Positions 60,245-64,000 of a stretch of DNA of 64,000 nucleotides are shown here, one piece after another. The notes under the pieces were generated by a model. That model had not been told where the DNA came from. It made no database searches and saw nothing but the letters and a program-made list of their open reading frames with translations. The stretch spans positions 72,260 through 136,259 of the forward strand of contig DXML01000012.1 in NCBI GenBank assembly GCA_019414205.1, in the 5' to 3' direction. Source of the DNA: Collinsella sp. (lineage in GTDB: Bacteria; Actinomycetota; Coriobacteriia; Coriobacteriales; Coriobacteriaceae). The position numbers and the translations under genes were made by a program. The number at the start of each line of letters is the position of its first letter. Within the stretch, counting starts at the first letter, position 1.

Positions 60245-60673
60245 ATGTTGGTTTCCACAAAGGGCAGATATGCCCTGCGCGTTATGGTCGACTTGGCCGA
60301 GCATCAGGCGGCAGGCCGTATTCCCCTCAAAGAGATCGCCGCGCGTCAGGGGATTTCGGAGAAGTATCTGGAGAACATTTTGGCCACGCTCGTCCGCGCC
60401 AATATGCTCTCGGGCATGCGCGGCAAGGGCGGCGGCTACGTGCTCACGCGCCCGCCCGAGCAGTACACGGTGGGCGAGATCCTGCGCCTGACCGAGGGCA
60501 GCCTAGCACCGGTCGCATGCCTGGACGGCGACTGCAAAGGTTGCTCGCGATCTGATGAGTGTCCTACACTCGATGTTTGGAAGAACCTGGACAAGCTCAT
60601 CAACGACTACCTCGACGGCGTGACACTCGATACGCTCGTTGCCCCCAACGAGGGCTACGACTACGTCATCTAG
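60245..60673 (+). CDS. Rrf2-family transcriptional regulator (CymR/IscR-like)
   Basis: Winged-helix regulator of 142 aa. ATG 60245 (MLVSTKGRYALRVMVDLAEH) follows AAAGGCAGC. Family blocks: IPLKEIAARQGISEKYLENI (recognition region), MRGKGGGYVLTRPPEQYTVG (wing) and GEILRLTEGSLAPVACLDGD. Three to four cysteines in the C-terminal part (ACLDGDCKGCSRSDECPTLD) resemble the cluster-binding or redox region of IscR/NsrR-type members, while CymR of Bacillus lacks them. It diverges from cysK, so it may control cysteine synthesis. A TAGAAT hexamer at 60203-60208 may be its -10. Confidence 0.9.
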   Translation: MLVSTKGRYALRVMVDLAEHQAAGRIPLKEIAARQGISEKYLENILATLVRANMLSGMRGKGGGYVLTRPPEQYTVGEILRLTEGSLAPVACLDGDCKGCSRSDECPTLDVWKNLDKLINDYLDGVTLDTLVAPNEGYDYVI

Positions 60674-60742
60674 CCCCACCTGCTATTGGGGGACGGGGCA
60701 GAAATGGCAGATTTTCTTGTCCTCTGAGGCTTGGCAAATGAC

Positions 60743-60779
60743 AAGGCCGCCCATCGTTGCGATGGACGGCCTTCGTTTT
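60743..60779. terminator. Bidirectional terminator
   Basis: AAGGCCGCCCATCG (60743-60756) pairs with CGATGGACGGCCTT (60760-60773) with one mismatch, followed by CGTTTT. It serves the convergent Rrf2 and holin-like genes. Confidence 0.82.
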
Positions 60780-60810
60780 GGCGTGTTGTGGCGGCCCGTA
60801 TCCGGTCGCT

Positions 60811-61176
60811 TTAGTTCCTGGCGATGCTGTCGAGAATGCTGCGCATGATGGATACCAGGATGCTGCCCATAAGCGCCGATCCAAAGCTGGCGATGGAGAT
60901 ACCCGCGCCCAGCAGATTGACCGACAGGTAGCTGGCCAGCTCGAGCATAAAGCTGTTGACCACAAGCTGAAAAATACCAAGTGTGATAATAGTGAGTGGC
61001 AGCGAGATGACCGTCAGGAACGGCTTAACGAGCGAGTCGACGATGTTGAGGAACAGTCCCACGAAGGCAAAGCAGACCCAGGCGTCGGCCATGCCGAAGG
61101 GCTGAATGCCGGGGACGAGAAACGTTGCGATCGCGATGGCGATTGAGGTCAAAAGCCAGTTGAGCATAAAGCGCAT
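60811..61176 (-). CDS. Phage holin family 4-type membrane protein (YvlD-like)
   Basis: Small membrane protein of 121 aa. ATG 61176 (MRFMLNWLLTSIAIAIATFL) follows GAAAGGATTCACACC. Four hydrophobic segments cover almost the whole length, with the family motif VDSLVKPFLTVISLPLTIIT and GIFQLVVNSFMLELASYL. Although the family name refers to phage holins, chromosomal single genes like this (YvlD-type) are general membrane proteins, and there are no phage genes in the window. Function unknown. Confidence 0.87.
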   Translation of the reverse strand: MRFMLNWLLTSIAIAIATFLVPGIQPFGMADAWVCFAFVGLFLNIVDSLVKPFLTVISLPLTIITLGIFQLVVNSFMLELASYLSVNLLGAGISIASFGSALMGSILVSIMRSILDSIARN

Positions 61177-61499
61177 GGTGTGAATCCTTTCTTGCGCATG
61201 GCGTGGTGAGGGAGCGTGAGAGGCACATGCCTTTGCAACTCGGACAGATGCTCGGGCACGGCTCTGTTTGGGCGCCCATTGTCTCAGATATTCGTGGAGC
61301 TTGCGTGCGCATTCGGTTTCAAAACGGCGTTCGTCCTAGAAAACGCGCCGCTGGCAGAGAGTTTTGTCGCTTTAGTTTGGTGGTGTGCTAAACTGCTACG
61401 GGCAAAAGCCACAGGCGTTGCCCTATTGCATAGAACGGGCGAACGATGCCCGATGTCAGTATCAACTTCGATGCCTTTTGGCGGGTTTGGCGGTGATCG
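61177..61499. other. Non-coding divergent gap
   Basis: About 320 bp between the holin-like gene and yerC. Short frames here have no ribosome-binding sites. TAAACT near 61389-61394 might be a -10 for the yerC transcript, but no matching -35 at proper distance was found. No palindrome family member is present. Confidence 0.45.
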
Positions 61500-61799
61500 A
61501 TGAATATCGAGAACATGTTTGACAAGCCTGATGTCAAGCAGCTGGTCCACGCATTTAGCCTTTTGGACGACGAGAAAGATATCCAAGCGTTTTTGACCGA
61601 TATCTGCACGCCGCGCGAGATTTGCGATCTATCGCAGCGTCTGCAGGTCGCGCGTTATCTGGACGAGGGCGAGCCCTACGTCGAGGTTCAGGCGCGTACC
61701 GGCGCTTCGTCCACCACGGTGAGCCGTGTGTCCAAGGCGCTCAACGGCGAGTACGGTGGCTACCGCAAAATCCTCATTAAGCTGGAGGATGGCGAGTAG
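61500..61799 (+). CDS. YerC/YecD-family TrpR-like DNA-binding protein
   Basis: Protein of 99 aa with the TrpR-type helix-turn-helix. ATG 61500 (MNIENMFDKPDVKQLVHAFS) is the only clear start; the ribosome-binding site is weak (GGCGGTGATCG). The family core is FLTDICTPREICDLSQRLQV and the recognition region SSTTVSRVSKALNGEYGGY. YerC proteins are widespread in Firmicutes and Actinobacteria next to pcrA or purine genes in some genomes; here an AddB-like gene follows 220 bp downstream, so a link to DNA repair loci may hold. The ligand, if any, is unknown. Confidence 0.9.
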   Translation: MNIENMFDKPDVKQLVHAFSLLDDEKDIQAFLTDICTPREICDLSQRLQVARYLDEGEPYVEVQARTGASSTTVSRVSKALNGEYGGYRKILIKLEDGE

Positions 61800-61822
61800 G
61801 CCGCGCCAAAAACGAATTGTGT

Positions 61823-61850
61823 AAAACCGCTCCTCCGGGGGCGGTTTTTT
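61823..61850 (+). terminator. Intrinsic terminator after yerC
   Basis: AAAACCGCTCC (61823-61833) pairs with GGGGCGGTTTT (61838-61848 region), followed by further T. Confidence 0.85.
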
Positions 61851-61933
61851 GATCCCTTGGGGACGGAGGAAAACGGATCACCGGGTTAGATTGACCCCTT
61901 CGGTGATCCGTTTTCCTCCGTCCCCAAGGGATC
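61851..61933. repeat. 33-bp perfect inverted repeat
   Basis: Arms at 61851-61883 (starting GATCCCTTGGGGACGGAGGA) and 61901-61933 are exact reverse complements over 33 bp, with a 17-nt loop at 61884-61900. One arm matches the direct repeats at 48076-48103 and 48474-48500. It follows the yerC terminator directly. Confidence 0.93.
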
Positions 61934-62018
61934 AAATCTGTTGGCGTGGGGCAAATCTGTCCGCGTGGGCGGGTAGGATGGATACATTGATTATTGCGAA
62001 CAGTTTGAGCGGAGGACC

Positions 62019-64000
62019 ATGCCTGTTCGAATCTATACCACCAATGCCGGCACGGATTTGAGCGATGCCGAGTCGGCGTTGCTTGCCGACCTTATTGCCC
62101 GCCATGGACGTGCCGTGCTTCTGGCGCCAACGTTTGCCGAGCTCGACCTGTGTCGCCATGATGCGGCGGAAGCCGGGATTTCGCTGGGTATTGACTACAA
62201 AACGCCTACATCGTGGCTTCGCTCGCTTTGGGAGCTTTTGGGCGACGGGCGCGGTTTCGTCGACAACCTGCAGCGTCAGATGCTGTTTTCGGACATGGTC
62301 ACGCGTCTCGACGATGCCGACCTGCAGCCGCTTTCGCGCAGCCAGGGCACAGTGCGCATGCTTGCGCGCATGGCCCGCGACGTGTTGCCGGGCGTTGCGG
62401 GGACGACGGCCGAGCGATGCCGTGGCAACAATTGCCAGCCTGAGCCAAAAAGCGATGCCGAGGCTCGTGTGTTCGAGCTTTTGTGTGCCTACGCGGGTGG
62501 TTTGGACCGTCGAGATATGGTCGAGCCCTGCGAGGCGGCTGACATTATGGCCGATGCCCTGGCCGATAACCTGCCGGCGTGCACCCGCGCCGTATGCGTG
62601 CGCGGTATCACGTCGTTTACGCACGGCCTGCTCGAGCTGCTGTCTGCCGTGGCGAACAATGGGGGGGAGGTCGTCGTACTGCTTGCCTGCGAGCAGGCGG
62701 CGATGCGCGAGGAGCTTGCCGCGGCATTTGATGCCCGCGGTGTGCTGTTCGAGGCCGCGCCGCTGAGGGAGGACGCCGTCGCGTCTGATGCCGCTTGCGG
62801 GACCGCCGCTCAGCCTGCCTTTATTGAGGTCGCCGGCCCCCATGCCCGTGCCCATGCTTATGCGGACGCCATCGATAAGTTGGTGAAAACGCACAAGGAG
62901 TCCAAGGACGATAAGGCTGCTGCAACGCCCGCCGACCCCGTACGCGTGCTCGTTGTTTCTGCCCGGGCACCCCAGCTGTTCGGTGAGCTCGCCTCTCGTC
63001 TGGCGGCTCGTCATATCGCTGCCGAGACAGTTGAGTTCACGGCGTTTTCTCAATCCATTGCGGGCAGGCAGTTCACGGCGCTCGCCAACCTGATCGAGCG
63101 TATGAAGGCCGCCGACGAAGGGGCAGCTTCTAAGACTGAGTGGTGGCCCACGCCGGAGCTTACCGACTGGATTTACAGTCCGCTTTCGGGCGCTGATGCC
63201 GTCAATGCCCGTACCTTCGATAAGAATATGCGTCTCTCGCGCAGCAAGACTACCGCGGGCGTTAAGAGCCTGCTGCAGAGCGTCCAAGGCCAGGTGAGGG
63301 GCGCGCGCAAGGCGGCGAGCGACGAGAACTGGTTTAAGAACGTGCCGTGCGTGGTCTCGGACGTGTTCCAGGCGCTGTGGCGTGACAAGCCCGTGACGGC
63401 GCTCAAGGCCATGCTTGCCGTTGCCGAGGGGTTGCCCGATCGCTCGCTGGGCAGCTTGGATGGCCAAGCCCGTCGCCAGGCGGAGGTGGCCCTGCTGCGC
63501 CACGCCATCGACATCCTTATGAATGGCGCCCGCGCGCTCGATGTGTCGCAGGCTGCGACCGTGCCCGTGCTCGATGGCATTCGCACCAAGGTGGACAAAC
63601 GTAGCACCGCCTACGATTACGAGACCTACGAGGTTGACCGTGCGCCACGTGCCCAGGTTCGTTTTGCTTCGCTTACCGATGCGGCAGCTCTGCGACCCGG
63701 CAGCTACGATGCCGTGCTGTTTGCCGATGTCGATCTGGACAGCTATCCGCTCTCACACGAGGAGGGGCCGCTGGCCACGCTGACGGCGAGCCTTGGTCGC
63801 GAGGGCGTGACGCTTGAGCCCGCGGCTTTGCTGCGCGTACGCTTTGGCCGCGCGATGCAAGTGTCGCGTGGTCCGGTTACGCTCGCCCGTGTGACCCACG
63901 ATCGTCAGGCACGCGAGTGCTATCCGGCGGCCGTGTGGACCGAGTTGCGGGCGCATGCCGAGGCCGCTGACGACGCTAAGGCCGCTGACGCCGACAAGGC
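62019..64000 (+). CDS. AddB/PD-(D/E)XK-type nuclease-helicase subunit, 3'-truncated by the window edge
   Basis: Frame open from ATG 62019 (MPVRIYTTNAGTDLSDAESA, after GGAGGACC) to the last base, at least 660 residues. I could not find a Walker A motif near the start; the region VLLAPTFAELDLCRHDAAEA occupies its usual place, and LCAYAGGLDRRDM, VRGITSFTHGLLELLSAVAN, VVVLLACEQAAMREEL and VRVLVVSARAPQLFGELASR follow, with VLFADVDLDSYPLSHEEGP late in the visible part. The layout resembles the inactivated-helicase AddB/RexB subunit of the double-strand-break repair complex, whose PD-(D/E)XK domain would lie beyond the window. An addA gene is expected next. The Ala/Asp/Glu-rich composition is normal for this genome. 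Family call is moderate since the diagnostic C-terminal domain is missing. Confidence 0.6.
   Translation, partial: MPVRIYTTNAGTDLSDAESALLADLIARHGRAVLLAPTFAELDLCRHDAAEAGISLGIDYKTPTSWLRSLWELLGDGRGFVDNLQRQMLFSDMVTRLDDADLQPLSRSQGTVRMLARMARDVLPGVAGTTAERCRGNNCQPEPKSDAEARVFELLCAYAGGLDRRDMVEPCEAADIMADALADNLPACTRAVCVRGITSFTHGLLELLSAVANNGGEVVVLLACEQAAMREELAAAFDARGVLFEAAPLREDAVASDAACGTAAQPAFIEVAGPHARAHAYADAIDKLVKTHKESKDDKAAATPADPVRVLVVSARAPQLFGELASRLAARHIAAETVEFTAFSQSIAGRQFTALANLIERMKAADEGAASKTEWWPTPELTDWIYSPLSGADAVNARTFDKNMRLSRSKTTAGVKSLLQSVQGQVRGARKAASDENWFKNVPCVVSDVFQALWRDKPVTALKAMLAVAEGLPDRSLGSLDGQARRQAEVALLRHAIDILMNGARALDVSQAATVPVLDGIRTKVDKRSTAYDYETYEVDRAPRAQVRFASLTDAAALRPGSYDAVLFADVDLDSYPLSHEEGPLATLTASLGREGVTLEPAALLRVRFGRAMQVSRGPVTLARVTHDRQARECYPAAVWTELRAHAEAADDAKAADADK

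Noticed and set aside
60811..61176. Prophage indicated by a holin-family gene
   Set aside because: It is a single YvlD-like chromosomal gene; no endolysin, capsid, integrase or tail genes are nearby.

Overview
The window is high-GC DNA with dense, mostly short-spaced genes. It looks like a gut actinomycete of the class Coriobacteriia, most likely Collinsella or a close relative. That assignment is inference from gene content and style: anaerobic metabolism with an [FeFe]-hydrogenase, an EFR1-type ferredoxin and a small rubredoxin, several PTS loci, DUF6273-type sensor kinases, and high GC with Asp/Glu/Ala-rich proteins. No rRNA is present to confirm it. The window opens inside rnr (RNase R) and closes inside a large AddB-like nuclease/helicase gene.

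Layout. 1-8.2 kb: RNase R, a stand-alone serine recombinase beside a symmetric sequence, a VanZ-like membrane protein, then an N-acetylmuramic acid locus (RpiR regulator, MurQ etherase, EIIBC PTS, MupG-like 6-phosphomuramidase). 8.2-12.1 kb: ArsC/Spx-like protein, tRNA-Gln and tRNA-Glu, a helical-repeat protein with smpB, and a flavin reductase followed by rubredoxin. 12.3-25.4 kb: Nramp transporter, phosphoglycerate mutase, gltBD, an uncharacterised protein, an AbiEi/DUF559-like protein flanked by repeat arrays, and an amidohydrolase. 25.4-29.2 kb: copper operon copA-copZ-csoR with a candidate CsoR operator. 29.4-32.7 kb: an FHA protein and a Ser/Thr kinase gene broken by one in-frame TGA. 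33.2-36.9 kb: DEAD-box helicase with a long RG-rich tail, and an EFR1 flavodoxin/ferredoxin protein. 37-41.7 kb: alpha-glucoside PTS operon (EIIA, PRD antiterminator, EIICB, GH4 6-phospho-alpha-glucosidase). 41.9-48.1 kb: NuoF/GltD-like fusion flavoprotein, [FeFe]-hydrogenase, then an ABC system whose permease and ATPase are one polypeptide. 48-64 kb: orphan RelB-like antitoxin, CPBP protease, YgiQ radical SAM protein, DUF1275 protein, an AT-rich patch, lactaldehyde reductase-like alcohol dehydrogenase, M42 peptidase, HipA-like kinase, mnmA, cysK divergent from an Rrf2 regulator, holin-like membrane protein, YerC, and the AddB-like gene.

The most striking non-coding feature is a family of intergenic palindromic elements. 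Fifteen units in six clusters (12.1, 14.6, 22.4, 23.7, 29.3 and 32.9 kb) share 17-bp arms TGTCTCGATCTGTAACA / TGTTACAGATCGAGACA. In every unit exactly 27 nt separate the GTAAC and GTTAC ends, although the intervening sequence varies, and units within a cluster are about 80 bp apart. Two clusters flank the AbiEi/DUF559-like gene. Several other palindrome families also occupy intergenic gaps: a 33-bp perfect inverted repeat at 61.85 kb whose arm recurs as direct repeats around the orphan antitoxin, three palindromes at 40-bp spacing at 49.5 kb, and GGGAC-type elements at 2.2, 21.3, 25.4, 26.0 and 37.0 kb.

All coordinates, motif matches and spacings were read by eye; no database search was run. 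Family names rest on recognised motifs and gene context.
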